A stretch of 64,000 bases of DNA, taken from positions 472,241 through 536,240 of the forward strand of contig NZ_RCZA01000003.1 in the NCBI RefSeq assembly GCF_006438925.1, in the 5' to 3' direction. The notes under the pieces are model-generated. The model did not search any database. It saw only the letters and a program-made list of their open reading frames with translations, and had not been told where the DNA came from. The DNA comes from Pseudomonas mandelii (GTDB lineage Bacteria; Pseudomonadota; Gammaproteobacteria; Pseudomonadales; Pseudomonadaceae). Of the stretch, positions 29,303-44,689 are shown one piece after another; the first letter of the stretch is position 1; every line of letters starts with the position of its first letter. Both the position numbers and the translations under genes were made by a program.

Positions 29303-30496
29303 TCAATCAGCCTGACGACGCAGGAATGCCGGGATGTCCAGGTAGTCCAGATCATCTTGCGGATTCATCTTCGCGGCAGTCGCAGCACCGGCCTGAGCCT
29401 GGTTGCGCATGACGGTCGGACGGTCCAGGTCACGGTAGTTCACAGCAGGCGCTTCCTGACGGGAAGGCGCTTGTTGCTGCGGCTGCGATGCCACGGACGT
29501 ATGCATGGTGTTGTCGATAACCTTCACAGGCTTCTCGATTTTCGCGCCCAAACCAGTGGCTACTACTGTTACGTGCAGCTCATCGCGCATGTCCGGATCG
29601 ATAACGGTACCGACCTTGACCATCGCGTGCTCGGAAGCGAAAGCTTCGATGATGCTACCCACGTCGGAGTACTCACCCAGAGACAGGTCAGGACCGGCGG
29701 TGATATTCACCAAAATGCCGCGTGCACCTTGCAGGTTCACGTCTTCCAGCAGTGGGTTGCGAATGGCCGCTTCGGTGGCCTCACGTGCACGGTTCGGACC
29801 GCTGGCGCAGCCAGTGCCCATCATTGCCATGCCCATTTCGCTCATCACGGTCCGTACGTCGGCAAAGTCGACGTTGATCATGCCCGGACGCTTGATGATG
29901 TCGGAGATACCGCGAACGGCACCGGCCAGTACATCGTCGGCCTTGGCGAATGCGGACAGCAGGCTAGCGTCCTTGCCAAGGATGGTCAGCAGCTTCTCGT
30001 TGGGAATGGTGATCAACGAGTCGACGCTTTCCGACAGCAGACGGATGCCTTCGTCTGCGATCTGCATACGCTTGCGGCCTTCGAACGGGAACGGACGGGT
30101 CACCACCGCAACGGTGAGAATCCCCATTTCCTTGGCCACTTCAGCAATGATCGGCGCAGCACCGGTACCGGTACCACCGCCCATGCCAGTGGTGATGAAC
30201 ACCATATTGGTGCCCTGCAGGACTTCGGCAATGCGCTCACGATCTTCGAGAGCGGCCTGACGACCTACTTCAGGGTTGGCGCCAGCGCCGAGACCTTTGG
30301 TCACGCCGGTGCCCAGTTGCAGGATGGTCCGCGCGCCGATGCTTTTCAGCGCTTGGGCATCAGTGTTGGCGCAGATGAATTCAACGCCTTCAATGTTGCT
30401 CTTGACCATGTGGTTGACAGCGTTGCCGCCGCCTCCGCCAACACCGATAACTTTAATAACCGGGCTTGCGGGGATGTTGTCTACGAGTTCGAACAT
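29303..30496 (-). CDS. ftsZ: Cell division GTPase FtsZ
   Basis: Tubulin-like GTPase of 397 residues that forms the Z-ring. GTP-binding loop GMGGGTGTGAAPIIAEVAKE, T7 synergy loop NVDFADVRTVMSEMG, an unstructured linker (about 318-380, Gln/Ala/Pro-rich) and the conserved C-terminal peptide DYLDIPAFLRRQAD that binds FtsA and ZipA. It is preceded by ftsA with a 75-nt gap. GGAGAGG lies just before the ATG. Confidence 0.98.
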   Translation of the reverse strand: MFELVDNIPASPVIKVIGVGGGGGNAVNHMVKSNIEGVEFICANTDAQALKSIGARTILQLGTGVTKGLGAGANPEVGRQAALEDRERIAEVLQGTNMVFITTGMGGGTGTGAAPIIAEVAKEMGILTVAVVTRPFPFEGRKRMQIADEGIRLLSESVDSLITIPNEKLLTILGKDASLLSAFAKADDVLAGAVRGISDIIKRPGMINVDFADVRTVMSEMGMAMMGTGCASGPNRAREATEAAIRNPLLEDVNLQGARGILVNITAGPDLSLGEYSDVGSIIEAFASEHAMVKVGTVIDPDMRDELHVTVVATGLGAKIEKPVKVIDNTMHTSVASQPQQQAPSRQEAPAVNYRDLDRPTVMRNQAQAGAATAAKMNPQDDLDYLDIPAFLRRQAD

Positions 30497-30571
30497 TTTC
30501 CCTCTCCTTACATTCTCTAGTTTTTTCGCCTACTGCTTTTTGCTGCGGTCTTGCGGTGCTGCGGTAAATCT

Positions 30572-31831
30572 TTAGAAGTTGCCTTGTACCCAGCTCTTGA
30601 TGCGATCGAGCAAGGCGGCTTTCGGTTCTTCATTGCTGTAGCTGTCGCGGCTGCTGATGCCCGAGAACGAAATCCCGTCGGACTGCTTCTGCAGGCCGTA
30701 CATCAGCAGGCCAACGCCGGTGGAATAAATCGGGTTACGGACCACATCGTCCAGGCCCTTGACGCCATGCGGCACGCCCAGGCGGACCGGCATGTGAAAG
30801 ATTTCTTCGGCCAATTCGACTGCGCCTTCCATCTTCGACGTACCACCGGTCAGCACGATGCCGGCCGGGATCAGGTCTTCGTAGCCACTGCGACGCAGTT
30901 CGGCCTGGATCAGGGTGAACAGTTCGTCGTAACGCGGCTCGACCACTTCGGCCAGAGCCTGACGGGACAGCTCGCGCGGCGGACGGTCGCCGACGCTTGG
31001 GACCTTGATGGTTTCACCGGCACCGGCCAGTTTGGCCAGGGCGCAGGCGTAGCGAATCTTGATTTCTTCGGCGTACTGGGTCGGGGTGCGCAACGCCATG
31101 GCGATGTCGTTGGTCACCTGATCGCCCGCAATCGGGATGACCGCGGTGTGACGGATCGCGCCTTCGGTGAAGATTGCGATGTCGGTGGTGCCGCCACCGA
31201 TGTCCACCAGGCACACGCCCAGCTCTTTCTCGTCGTCGGTCAGGACCGAGTAGGCCGAAGCCAGTTGCTCGAGAATGATGTCGTCGATTTCCAGGCCGCA
31301 TCGACGCACGCATTTTTCAATGTTCTGTGCGGCGTTGACGGCGCAGGTAACCACGTGAACCTTGGCTTCCAGACGTACGCCCGACATGCCCAGAGGCTCA
31401 CGAACACCTTCCTGGTTATCGATCACGTAATCCTGCGGCAGGGTGTGCAGCACGCGCTGGTCAGCCGGGATTGCCACGGCCTGGGCGGCGTCGAGAACTC
31501 GCTCGAGGTCGGCGGAGCTGACTTCGCGATCACGAATCGCCACGATGCCGTGAGAGTTCAGGCTGCGGATATGATTGCCAGCCACGCCGACGAACGCCGA
31601 GTGAATGCGGCAACCAGCCATCAACTGCGCCTCTTCGATCGCGCGCTGGATCGATTGCACGGTGGACTCGATGTTCACCACCACGCCTTTCTTCAGGCCA
31701 CGGGACGGATGGGTACCGATCCCGACGATTTCCAGCGTGCCGTCGTCCGAGACCTCGCCGACCAGCGCCACCACCTTGGAGGTGCCGATATCGAGACCGA
31801 CGATCATTTTGCCGCTTTGCACGTTTGCCAT
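30572..31831 (-). CDS. ftsA: Cell division protein FtsA
   Basis: Actin-like ATPase of 419 residues that tethers FtsZ to the membrane. Phosphate-1 loop GLDIGTSKVVALVGE, DIGGGTTDIAIF, the 1C domain about 85-165, GIVLTGGTSKMEG, and a C-terminal amphipathic helix (LLDRIKSWVQGNF) for membrane binding. It sits 14 nt after ftsQ and before ftsZ. Confidence 0.97.
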   Translation of the reverse strand: MANVQSGKMIVGLDIGTSKVVALVGEVSDDGTLEIVGIGTHPSRGLKKGVVVNIESTVQSIQRAIEEAQLMAGCRIHSAFVGVAGNHIRSLNSHGIVAIRDREVSSADLERVLDAAQAVAIPADQRVLHTLPQDYVIDNQEGVREPLGMSGVRLEAKVHVVTCAVNAAQNIEKCVRRCGLEIDDIILEQLASAYSVLTDDEKELGVCLVDIGGGTTDIAIFTEGAIRHTAVIPIAGDQVTNDIAMALRTPTQYAEEIKIRYACALAKLAGAGETIKVPSVGDRPPRELSRQALAEVVEPRYDELFTLIQAELRRSGYEDLIPAGIVLTGGTSKMEGAVELAEEIFHMPVRLGVPHGVKGLDDVVRNPIYSTGVGLLMYGLQKQSDGISFSGISSRDSYSNEEPKAALLDRIKSWVQGNF

Positions 31832-31845
31832 GGTCCTGCCTCTTC

Positions 31846-32715
31846 TTAATTCTTCGCGACAGCGGGTTGGGCTGCCGTGGGCGCTACAGGTTCCCGCCAG
31901 CCAACAGCGAGGCCGTTGGCGTAGCGCAGATCGATGCGCGCAATGTTCGTAATCTGTTCTTTAAGCGTCTTGTCATAGATGGCAATGAAGCGGCGCATCT
32001 TTTCCAGCAGGTTGCCGCGTCCCAGCAACAGTTCGATTCCCGGGCCTGCGCTGCCGGCGCCGGTGGTCAGGAACCAGCTGCCTCGGTCACGCAACTCCAG
32101 GCGCGCAATCGAGAAGCCCAACGGCCTGAGCATCTGGCTCAGCACCTGGTATTGCTGCATCACTTGCTGTTGGGCCCGTTGTGGGCCGAACAGCTGTGGC
32201 AAGTGTTCGTAGTTCGCCAGCTCTCGCGGGGTGAACGCCTGACCCTGGTTGTTCAACAGCGACTCATCGCCCCAACGGGCTACCGGCAGTTGTTCTTCCA
32301 GTCGGATCACCACTTGATCCGGCCACACCCGACGCACTTCGGCGTGGGCAATCCATGGCATCGTTTCAAGCTCGGTGCGCATGCTCTCCAGGTCGATGGT
32401 GAAGAAGCTCGACGCCACGTACGGGGCGATCCGCTGCTGCACCGCTTGCTGGCTGATGTAACTCAAGTCGCCCTGCACGTTGATCTTGGTGATCGGCCGG
32501 TCGGCGTACGGCAGCAATCGCTGTGCGCCTTCGTAAGTACCGAAACCCAGTGCGACCAACAGCACGGGCCAGAACAGGCTTTTCAGAAAACCAAAATTGG
32601 CTTTCGGCAGGCGCGCAGACATCGGCTCTTTGGCCACCATTCGGCTGGCACCCCGCGGTACCGGCTTGCGGCCGGGTGGTGCGGAGGGCTGATGTCTCAG
32701 CTGTGCGCCTTGCAT
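31846..32715 (-). CDS. ftsQ: Cell division protein FtsQ
   Basis: Bitopic divisome protein of 289 residues. A basic cytoplasmic tail leads to one membrane span ([18 protein letters not shown]), a POTRA domain ([26 protein letters not shown]) and the beta domain that binds FtsB/FtsL. I start at the ATG 32715, four bases after the ddlB stop; the longer open frame would run into ddlB. Confidence 0.95.
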   Translation of the reverse strand: MQGAQLRHQPSAPPGRKPVPRGASRMVAKEPMSARLPKANFGFLKSLFWPVLLVALGFGTYEGAQRLLPYADRPITKINVQGDLSYISQQAVQQRIAPYVASSFFTIDLESMRTELETMPWIAHAEVRRVWPDQVVIRLEEQLPVARWGDESLLNNQGQAFTPRELANYEHLPQLFGPQRAQQQVMQQYQVLSQMLRPLGFSIARLELRDRGSWFLTTGAGSAGPGIELLLGRGNLLEKMRRFIAIYDKTLKEQITNIARIDLRYANGLAVGWREPVAPTAAQPAVAKN

Positions 32716-32719
32716 GGTC

Positions 32720-35125
<2,406 letters not shown>

Positions 35126-35133
<8 letters not shown>

Positions 35134-36196
35134 GGGCCACCTCCAGGCAGGTATCGACCACGTTACGGGTTGCATCGGGTTTGGCCAGGCGGCGTGCCGC
35201 GGTGGCCATGTCGGTGAGTCGTTGTGGTTGCATCAGGACCTCTGTCAGGCGTGCGGCAAGATCCGCTGCGCCAGTCGTTCTTTGCGGCATCAGGAAGGCA
35301 GCGCCTTCACGGGCCAAATAATCGGCGTTGCGGGTCTGGTGATCGTCGATCGCGTGGGGCAAAGGCACCAGCATCGAGGGCAGACCGGCGGCGGCCAGTT
35401 CACTGATGGTCAACGCGCCTGCGCGGCACACCACCAGGTCGGCCCAGCCATAGGCTTGGGCCATGTCTTTGATGAAAGGCTGCACTTGCGCCTCGACGCC
35501 AGCCGCGCGATAGCGCTCTGCAGTCACTTCATCGTGGTTTTTGCCAGCCTGATGAAACACTTCCGGGCGCAGGTCGGGGGCGACTTGCGACAGGGCTTCA
35601 GGCAGCAACTTGTTCAACGGTTCTGCGCCCAGGCTTCCGCCCAGGATCAGCAAACGCGCCTTGCGACCGGCCAGAGCCTGTCGCGGTGTTTCGAGGAACA
35701 GCTCGGTGCGCACCGGGTTACCGGTGGTCCGACGGCTGCCCGACAGGGTAAAGGTGTCGGGGAACGCTTCACAGACTCGGGCGGCCAACGGCACCAGCAA
35801 CCGATTGGCGGTACCGGCGACGGCGTTCTGTTCATGAACGATCACCGGCACGCCGGCCAGTTTGGCTGCAACGCCACCAGGACCGGTCACATAACCACCG
35901 AAGCCGACGACACACACCGGCCGCAGCTGGCGAATGATCGCCCGTGCCTGCCAGATCGACTTGAGCAACATGAACGGCGCCTTGAGCAGGGACAATTTGC
36001 CCTTGCCACGCAATCCGCTGGCATTGATCCGATGCAGTTCGATGCCGGCCACCGGGACCAGATCGTTCTCGATGCCACGCGGTGTCCCGAGCCAATGCAC
36101 GGTGTAACCACGGGCCTGGAATTCGCGGGCACACGCCAGCGCCGGAAACACGTGGCCACCGGTGCCGCCCGCCATGATCAATACGTTAGCGCCCAT
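35126..36196 (-). CDS. murG: UDP-GlcNAc--undecaprenyl-PP-MurNAc-pentapeptide GlcNAc transferase MurG
   Basis: Peripheral membrane glycosyltransferase (GT28) of 356 residues that converts lipid I to lipid II. Gly-rich loops [12 protein letters not shown] and [11 protein letters not shown] and the UDP-GlcNAc motif [26 protein letters not shown] are intact. The start ATG at 36196 lies inside the end of ftsW (11-nt overlap). Confidence 0.97.
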
Positions 36197-37403
36197 GGGT
36201 CGGCTCCTCGGCGAAGTCGCTCTCATGGAACTCCATCTCTTCGCTGCCCAAGTGGGTTCGACTTTCCCATTCAATGCGCAGCAACAAACCGAGACAGGCA
36301 CAGCAGATCACCAACGAACTGCCGCCATAACTGAGGAACGGCAGGGTCAGACCTTTGGTTGGCAACAAACCGACGTTCACCCCGATGTTGATCAGGAACT
36401 GACCAATCCACAGGAACGACAAGCCGTACGCGATGTAGGCGGCGAAAAACTGCTTGGCCTTCTCGGCCCAATAACCGATGTACATGCCACGAATACAGAC
36501 AAAGACGAACAGCGCTACCGTGCACAAAGAACCCACGGCACCCAGTTCTTCAGCCAGGACCGAGAACACGAAGTCGGTGTGGGCTTCGGGCAGGTAGAAC
36601 TGTTTCTGCACGCTGTTGCCCAGGCCAACGCCCAGCCATTCGCCGCGACCAAAAGCGATCAACGCTTGAGACAACTGATAGCCGGCACCGAACTGGTCGG
36701 CCCACGGGTCCGCAAAGTTGGTCAGGCGCGCCATTCGATACGGCTGCACTTGAATCAACAACACCACCGCCGCGACCGCCAGGACAACCATCAGGGAAAA
36801 ACGGAACAGCCCGACCCCGCCGAGGAACAGCATCGCAGCTGCAGCCCCCATCATCACGACGGTGGCACCGAAGTCCGGCTCCATCAGCAACAGACCCGCC
36901 ATTGGCAGCAGAACGATGAACGGCTTGAAGAAGCCCATCCAGCTTTCACGCACTTCTTTCTGACGACGCACCAGGTAACCGGCGAGGTAGATCACCACGA
37001 ACACCTTGGCGATCTCGGAAGGCTGAACGTTGAAGAAACTGAAGCCGATCCAGCGCATCGAACCGTTCACTTCACGGCCGATCCCCGGGATGATCACCAT
37101 CACCAGCAAACCGAACGCACCAATCAGCATCAGCCAGCCCAGGCGTTGCCAGGTGGCGATCGGAATCATCATGGTGACGACGCAGGCACCCAGGCCCAGC
37201 ACGATGTAGATAAGGTGGCGAATCATGTAATACAGGGCGCTGCCCGATTGCACAGCCGCCACTTCGGTCGAGGCCGATGCAATCATGACCAGCCCGAGAC
37301 CGATCAATGCCAGGCAGCCGGCGAGCATCGGGAAGTCGAGGTCGATGCCGCGCCCGGTGATGATCGGCGACGGGTACGGCTTGATGATGTTTCTCAGGCT
37401 CAT
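36186..37403 (-). CDS. ftsW: Septal peptidoglycan glycosyltransferase FtsW
   Basis: SEDS-family polymerase of 405 residues with about ten spans, partner of FtsI at the septum. The signature GYQLSQALIAFGRGEWLGVGLGNSVQKQFYLPEAHTDFVFSVLAEELG includes the essential region of TM7-8. Start at 37403 (MSLRNIIKPYPSP), overlapping murD by 4 nt; the longer open frame is within murD. Confidence 0.96.
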   Translation of the reverse strand: MSLRNIIKPYPSPIITGRGIDLDFPMLAGCLALIGLGLVMIASASTEVAAVQSGSALYYMIRHLIYIVLGLGACVVTMMIPIATWQRLGWLMLIGAFGLLVMVIIPGIGREVNGSMRWIGFSFFNVQPSEIAKVFVVIYLAGYLVRRQKEVRESWMGFFKPFIVLLPMAGLLLMEPDFGATVVMMGAAAAMLFLGGVGLFRFSLMVVLAVAAVVLLIQVQPYRMARLTNFADPWADQFGAGYQLSQALIAFGRGEWLGVGLGNSVQKQFYLPEAHTDFVFSVLAEELGAVGSLCTVALFVFVCIRGMYIGYWAEKAKQFFAAYIAYGLSFLWIGQFLINIGVNVGLLPTKGLTLPFLSYGGSSLVICCACLGLLLRIEWESRTHLGSEEMEFHESDFAEEPTHGR

Positions 37404-38746
37404 ACCAGATCCTCCACAGCGCGGACGAACTGGTGACCACGGTCTTCGTAATTCTTGAACATGTCGAAACTGGCGCAGGCCGGGGACAGCAGCACGGCAT
37501 CGCCCTTTTCTGCGATGGCGCGGCATTGTTCGACCGCTTCGATCAGCGAGTTCACGCGAATCAGCGGCACGGCATCGCCAATGGCCTGAGCGATCAGCTC
37601 GGCGTCGCGGCCCATCAGCACCACGGCGCGGCAGTTGGCCGCCACCGGATCACGCAGGTCCTTGAACTCGGCACCTTTGCCGTCGCCACCGGCGATCAGC
37701 ACGAGCTTGCCGTCGATGTCCGCGCCCAGGCCTTCGATGGCAGCCAGTGCGGCGCCGACGTTGGTGGCTTTGGAATCGTTGTAGTAGCTCACACCATTCA
37801 GGTCACGGACCCACTGGCAGCGATGCTCAAGCCCGGCGAAGGTGCGCAGGCTCGACAGCATGGCATCAAATGGCAGGCCGACAGCGTGGCCCAGGGCCAA
37901 TGCCGCCAAGGCATTGGACTGGTTGTGGGCGCCGCGAATTTTCAACTCGCGCACCGGCATCAGGTTCTGGAATTCGAAGGCCAGGTACTTCTCGCCGTCT
38001 TCTTCACGGATACCGAATGCCTTGAAATCAGGTTTGCTCAAACCGAAGGTCCAGCATGGCTGACCCTCGCCAATCAGCGGACGGCTGAGGGCATCCTGAC
38101 GGTTGACCACAAACTGCTTGGCACCCCGGAAGATCCGGTGCTTGGCCAGGTGATAAGCCGGCAGACCGCTGTAGCGGTCCATGTGGTCTTCGCTGACGTT
38201 GAGCACGGTCGCCACTTCGGCGTTGAGTTGATCGGTGGTTTCGAGCTGGAAGCTCGACAGTTCCATCACGTACAGCTCGACGTCGTCGCTGAGCAAATCC
38301 AGCGCCGGCGTACCGAGGTTGCCACCGACAGCGACACGCTTGCCGGCCGCTGCAGCCATCTCGCCCACCAGCGTGGTGACGGTGCTTTTCGCATTGGAAC
38401 CGCTGATGGCAACGATCGGCGCCTTCGCGTTACGCGCGAACAGCTCGATGTCACCGGACAATTTCACGCCACGGGCGGCGGCAGCCTGCAGGGCCGGGGT
38501 CGCCAACGCCAGGCCGGGGCTCACGTAGAGCTCGTCGGCGCGGCACAGGAATTCGACGTCCAGCTCGCCACAACGCACTTCCACGTGCGGATAGTCACGC
38601 TTGAGCGTGGCCAGTTCCGGTGGATTTTCCCGCGTATCGGCAACAGCAAACGACGTGCCCCGGTTCGCCAGGAAGCGAACCAGGGACATGCCGCTCTTGC
38701 CGAGGCCGACAACGATGCGGAAGTGGTCAGAAGCGATCAGAGACAC
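37400..38746 (-). CDS. murD: UDP-MurNAc-L-alanine--D-glutamate ligase MurD
   Basis: Mur ligase of 448 residues. It starts with GTG. N-terminal domain VVGLGKSGMSLVRFLANRG, P-loop GSNAKSTVTTLVGEM (Ala where E. coli has Gly), ELSSFQLETT with the acidic Mg site, and LSPACASFDMFKNYEDRG. 5 nt separate it from mraY. Confidence 0.96.
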   Translation of the reverse strand: MSLIASDHFRIVVGLGKSGMSLVRFLANRGTSFAVADTRENPPELATLKRDYPHVEVRCGELDVEFLCRADELYVSPGLALATPALQAAAARGVKLSGDIELFARNAKAPIVAISGSNAKSTVTTLVGEMAAAAGKRVAVGGNLGTPALDLLSDDVELYVMELSSFQLETTDQLNAEVATVLNVSEDHMDRYSGLPAYHLAKHRIFRGAKQFVVNRQDALSRPLIGEGQPCWTFGLSKPDFKAFGIREEDGEKYLAFEFQNLMPVRELKIRGAHNQSNALAALALGHAVGLPFDAMLSSLRTFAGLEHRCQWVRDLNGVSYYNDSKATNVGAALAAIEGLGADIDGKLVLIAGGDGKGAEFKDLRDPVAANCRAVVLMGRDAELIAQAIGDAVPLIRVNSLIEAVEQCRAIAEKGDAVLLSPACASFDMFKNYEDRGHQFVRAVEDLV

Positions 38747-38751
38747 TCGTT

Positions 38752-39834
38752 CTACCTCAGCTTCAGGGTGGCAAGGCCAACCAGCACGAGAATCACGGTG
38801 ATGATCCAGAAACGGACGATCACGCGTGGCTCGGGCCAGCCCTTGAGTTCAAAGTGGTGGTGAATCGGTGCCATGCGGAACACACGGCGACCGGTGAGCT
38901 TAAAGGAGGCAACCTGAATGACGACTGACAGGGTCTCCATCACGAACACGCCGCCCATGATGAACAGGACGATTTCCTGACGGACAATCACCGCGATGGT
39001 GCCCAGTGCCGCGCCCAGCGCCAGTGCGCCGACGTCGCCCATGAACACCTGAGCCGGATACGTGTTGAACCAGAGAAACCCGAGGCCCGCGCCGATCAAG
39101 GCGCCGCAGAACACAATCAACTCGCCTGCGCCCGGCACATACGGAATCAGCAGGTATTCAGCGAATTTCACGTTACCCGACAGGTAGCAGAAAATGCCCA
39201 ACCCGCCGCCGACCATTACGGTGGGCATGATCGCCAGACCGTCGAGGCCGTCAGTCAGGTTGACCGCGTTGCTCGAGCCGACGATCACGAAGTAAGTCAG
39301 GACGATGAAACCTGCACCCAGCGCAATGCTGTGGTCCTTGAGCATCGGCAGGATCAGGGTGGTTTCCACCGGCGTCGCTGCGGTCTTATAAAGGAAGATC
39401 GCTGCACCGAGGCCGAACACCGATTGCCAGAAGTATTTCCAGCGACTCGGCAAGCCACGAGAGTTCTTCTCGATCACTTTGCGGTAATCGTCGACCCAGC
39501 CGATCGCGCCGAACAGCAAAGTCACCAGCAGCACGGTCCACACGTAACGGTTGGTCAGGTCAGCCCAAAGCAAAGTGCTGACGCCGATGGACGACAGAAT
39601 CAGCGCGCCGCCCATGGTCGGGGTGCCGGACTTGGACAGGTGCGATTGTGGACCGTCGTTGCGAACGGATTGACCGATCTGACGGTTCTGTAAAGTGCGG
39701 ATCATCCACGGGCCATAGCACAGCGACAAAACCAACGCGGTCAGCACACCGAGAATCCCGCGCAGGGTCAGGTACTGAAAGACCGCGAAGCCTTTGTAGA
39801 ACTGTTGCAGATACTCCGCTAGCAGCAGCAGCAT
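38752..39834 (-). CDS. mraY: Phospho-MurNAc-pentapeptide translocase MraY
   Basis: Integral enzyme of 360 residues and about ten spans that makes lipid I from UDP-MurNAc-pentapeptide and undecaprenyl phosphate. It contains KSGTPTMGG, the catalytic acidic motifs DDYRKV and [10 protein letters not shown], and [11 protein letters not shown] start at 39834 ([11 protein letters not shown]), whose ATG overlaps the murF stop as TAATG. Confidence 0.97.
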   Translation of the reverse strand: MLLLLAEYLQQFYKGFAVFQYLTLRGILGVLTALVLSLCYGPWMIRTLQNRQIGQSVRNDGPQSHLSKSGTPTMGGALILSSIGVSTLLWADLTNRYVWTVLLVTLLFGAIGWVDDYRKVIEKNSRGLPSRWKYFWQSVFGLGAAIFLYKTAATPVETTLILPMLKDHSIALGAGFIVLTYFVIVGSSNAVNLTDGLDGLAIMPTVMVGGGLGIFCYLSGNVKFAEYLLIPYVPGAGELIVFCGALIGAGLGFLWFNTYPAQVFMGDVGALALGAALGTIAVIVRQEIVLFIMGGVFVMETLSVVIQVASFKLTGRRVFRMAPIHHHFELKGWPEPRVIVRFWIITVILVLVGLATLKLR

Positions 39835-41201
39835 TAATGTTTCTCCAGGCTGGTCCCGCACAAAGCGGCGACGATGTTTTCCATCGCAGCGCTGCGTGAG
39901 CCCTTGATCAAAATGGTGGTGTTTGTGTCTTGCTCGGCGCCCAGGGCCTTGATCAGTTCAGCCTGAGTGCTGAAGTGAAAGGCCTGTGGACCGAAAGCGT
40001 TTACGGCGTGAGCCATCATTGGCCCGACAGCGTAAAGCGCGGAAACCTTGCCGCGGGCGTACTCGCCCACATCGCGGTGCCCCTGCTCCGCCCAATCGCC
40101 CAACTCGCCGATATCCCCGAGCACCAGAACGGTGCGGCCGGAAAAGCCGGCGAGTATATCAACGGCGGCGCACATGGAGGTGGGGTTCGCGTTGTACGTG
40201 TCATCGATCACGCGCATGCCATTGCTGGCCAGTTGTGCGACGGTGCGGCCCTTGACCGGTTGCACCGCGCCCAGACCGGTGGCGATGCCGAACAGCGACA
40301 CGCCCAGCGCATGGGCGGCGGCGGCGGCGGCCATGGCATTGGCAACGTTATGGGTGCCGAGCAGGTTCAGTTGAACGCGCTCCACACCTTCAGGACTGTG
40401 CAGGTTGAACGCCGGGCAACCGCGAGCGTCACGGTCCAGATCGCTGGCGTAGAAATCGGCACTGACATTGCTCAAGGCGAAGGTCAGCACTTTGCGACCG
40501 GCAGCGCGGGTCTTCCAGATGTCGAACGCCTTGTCGTCAAGATTGAGAACGGCGACGCCATCGGCATCCAGCCCTTCAATAATCTCGCCCTTGGCTTCAA
40601 CGATTTTTTCCGGCCCGCCGAACTCGCCGACGTGGGCGGTCCCGGCGTTGTTGAGCACGGCCACATGAGGCTTGGTCATGTCGACGGTGTAGGCAATTTC
40701 GCCGAGACGCGAAGCACCCAGTTCGATCACCGCGGCGGTATGTTCCGGTGCGAGCTCGAGCAGGGTCAGCGGAACGCCGAGGTCATTGTTCAGGTTGCCA
40801 CGGGTCGCCAACACCGGACCGCGCGTGCGCAGGATGCTGGCGAGCATTTCCTTGACCGTGGTCTTGCCGCTGGAACCGGTGATGGCCGCAACGGGATGGG
40901 TGTAAGCCGCACGGTTCAACGCGCCGAGTTGCCCCAGCGCCTGACGAGTATCTTTCACCAGCAACTGCGGCAGTGTGCTGTCGGCGACTTCGCGCTCGAC
41001 CAACGCCGCTACGGCGCCTTTTGCCGCTACGTCATTGAGATAGTCGTGACCATCGAAACGCGGGCCGGTCAGGGCGATAAAGAGTTGGCCTGGTTTGATC
41101 GCGCGGCTGTCGATGCTGACGCCGTCGAAGCTGGCATCGGCAGTGACCAAGCGGGCATTCAGCGCGCCGGTCAGTTCGCTCAGTTTCAGGGCTTTAAGCA
41201 T
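39834..41201 (-). CDS. murF: UDP-MurNAc-tripeptide--D-Ala-D-Ala ligase MurF
   Basis: Mur ligase of 455 residues joining D-Ala-D-Ala to the UDP-linked tripeptide. P-loop [43 protein letters not shown], and [18 protein letters not shown]. Overlaps murE by 8 nt. Confidence 0.97.
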   Translation of the reverse strand: MLKALKLSELTGALNARLVTADASFDGVSIDSRAIKPGQLFIALTGPRFDGHDYLNDVAAKGAVAALVEREVADSTLPQLLVKDTRQALGQLGALNRAAYTHPVAAITGSSGKTTVKEMLASILRTRGPVLATRGNLNNDLGVPLTLLELAPEHTAAVIELGASRLGEIAYTVDMTKPHVAVLNNAGTAHVGEFGGPEKIVEAKGEIIEGLDADGVAVLNLDDKAFDIWKTRAAGRKVLTFALSNVSADFYASDLDRDARGCPAFNLHSPEGVERVQLNLLGTHNVANAMAAAAAAHALGVSLFGIATGLGAVQPVKGRTVAQLASNGMRVIDDTYNANPTSMCAAVDILAGFSGRTVLVLGDIGELGDWAEQGHRDVGEYARGKVSALYAVGPMMAHAVNAFGPQAFHFSTQAELIKALGAEQDTNTTILIKGSRSAAMENIVAALCGTSLEKH

Positions 41202-42656
41202 GGGCCACCTCCCACGCGGTCAAGGCGTGATCGGCCTCGACCAGATCGGAGAAGGCGTGACGCTGGCCGTTGATTTCCTGATAGTCCTCGTGACCTTTAC
41301 CGGCCAGGACAATCACGTCATCCGCCGAAGCGCTGGCGATCAATTGGGCAATCGCCTGGCCACGGCCAGCGACGAAGGTGACTTTATCCACAGCGGTAAA
41401 ACCGGCGCGGATGTCGTCGAAGATCACTGCCGGGTCTTCGGTGCGCGGGTTGTCATCGGTCACCAGCACGCCGTCAGCCAGACGCTCGACCACCTCAGCC
41501 ATGAGCGGACGCTTGCCGCGATCGCGATCACCACCGCAACCGAACAGGCACAGCAAACGGCCTTTGGCGTGAGGACGCAGGGCCATCAAGACTTTTTCCA
41601 GCGCATCCGGTGTGTGGGCGTAATCGACCACCACCAGCGGCTGAGTACCGCCGCCGAGTCGCTGCATGCGTCCGGCCGGACCTTCGAGTTTCGGCAAGAC
41701 CTTGAGAATTTCGTCCAGCGCGTAGTCCAGACCGAGCAAGGCGCCGACTGCGGCCAGCACGTTGCTCAGGTTGAAACGACCGAGCAAGGTGCTGCGCAAG
41801 TGATGCTCACCCTGCGGCGTGACTAATGTGGCGCGCACGCCTTCGTCATCGAACTGCGCTTCACGGCAAAACAGGTAGGCGCTGGCGTCTTCGAGGCTGT
41901 AGGTAATCAGGCGCGATTCACGTTTGTCCGCAGCCAGTTGGCGGCCGAAATCATCGTCGAGGTTGACCACCCGGCACTTCAAATCATTCCAGGCAAACAG
42001 CTTGGCCTTGGCTTCACCGTAGGCTTGCATGGTGCCGTGGTAATCCAGGTGATCGCGGGACAGGTTGGTCATCACCGCCACATCGAACGCCAGTGCGGTC
42101 ACGCGGCCCTGATCCAGACCGTGGGAAGAAACTTCCATGGCGACGGCTTTGGCGCCCGCCTTTTTCAGGTCGGCGAGGGTTGCTTGCACGGCGATCGGGT
42201 TCGGCGTGGTGTGCAAGCCGCTTTCGAGCGCGCCGTAAAAACCGGTGCCCAACGTGCCGACGATGCCGCAGTGCTGGCCGAGCAAATCCAAGGCTTGCGC
42301 AACCAACTGCGTCACGCTGGTTTTGCCGTTGGTGCCGGTCACGCCGATCAGGTTCAGGTGACGACTAGGGTCACCGTAAAAACGCCCGGCGATGTCCGAC
42401 AGCTGCGCCGCCAGGCCTTTGACTGGAATCAGCGGAACATCGGTAATCGGCAATACGGTGGCGCCTTCGACTTCATACGCCACGGCGGCAGCACCGCGCT
42501 GCAAGGCGTCGGCAATGTGCGCGCGGCCGTCGAACTTGCCGCCAGGGACGGCGAGAAACAGATCGCCAGCCCGCACGTTGCGGCTGTCCAGGGTCAGTTC
42601 GCGGATCAACAGATCGCGGCCGGCGTGGGCGAAAATCTTGTTCAGACTCAGAGACA

Positions 42657-42657
<1 letters not shown>
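41194..42657 (-). CDS. murE: UDP-MurNAc-L-Ala-D-Glu--meso-diaminopimelate ligase MurE
   Basis: Mur ligase of 487 residues. P-loop GVTGTNGKTSVTQLVAQAL, EVSSHGLDQGRV, and the diaminopimelate-recognition motif DNPRTEDP (DNPR) that marks the meso-DAP rather than lysine type. The start codon overlaps the ftsI stop (TGATG). Confidence 0.97.

Positions 42658-44685
<2,028 letters not shown>

Positions 44686-44689
<4 letters not shown>

Noticed and set aside
37400..38746. MurD P-loop GSNAKST with Ala for Gly
   Set aside because: The Lys-Ser/Thr core is intact and the rest is canonical; this looks like a lineage variant, not damage.
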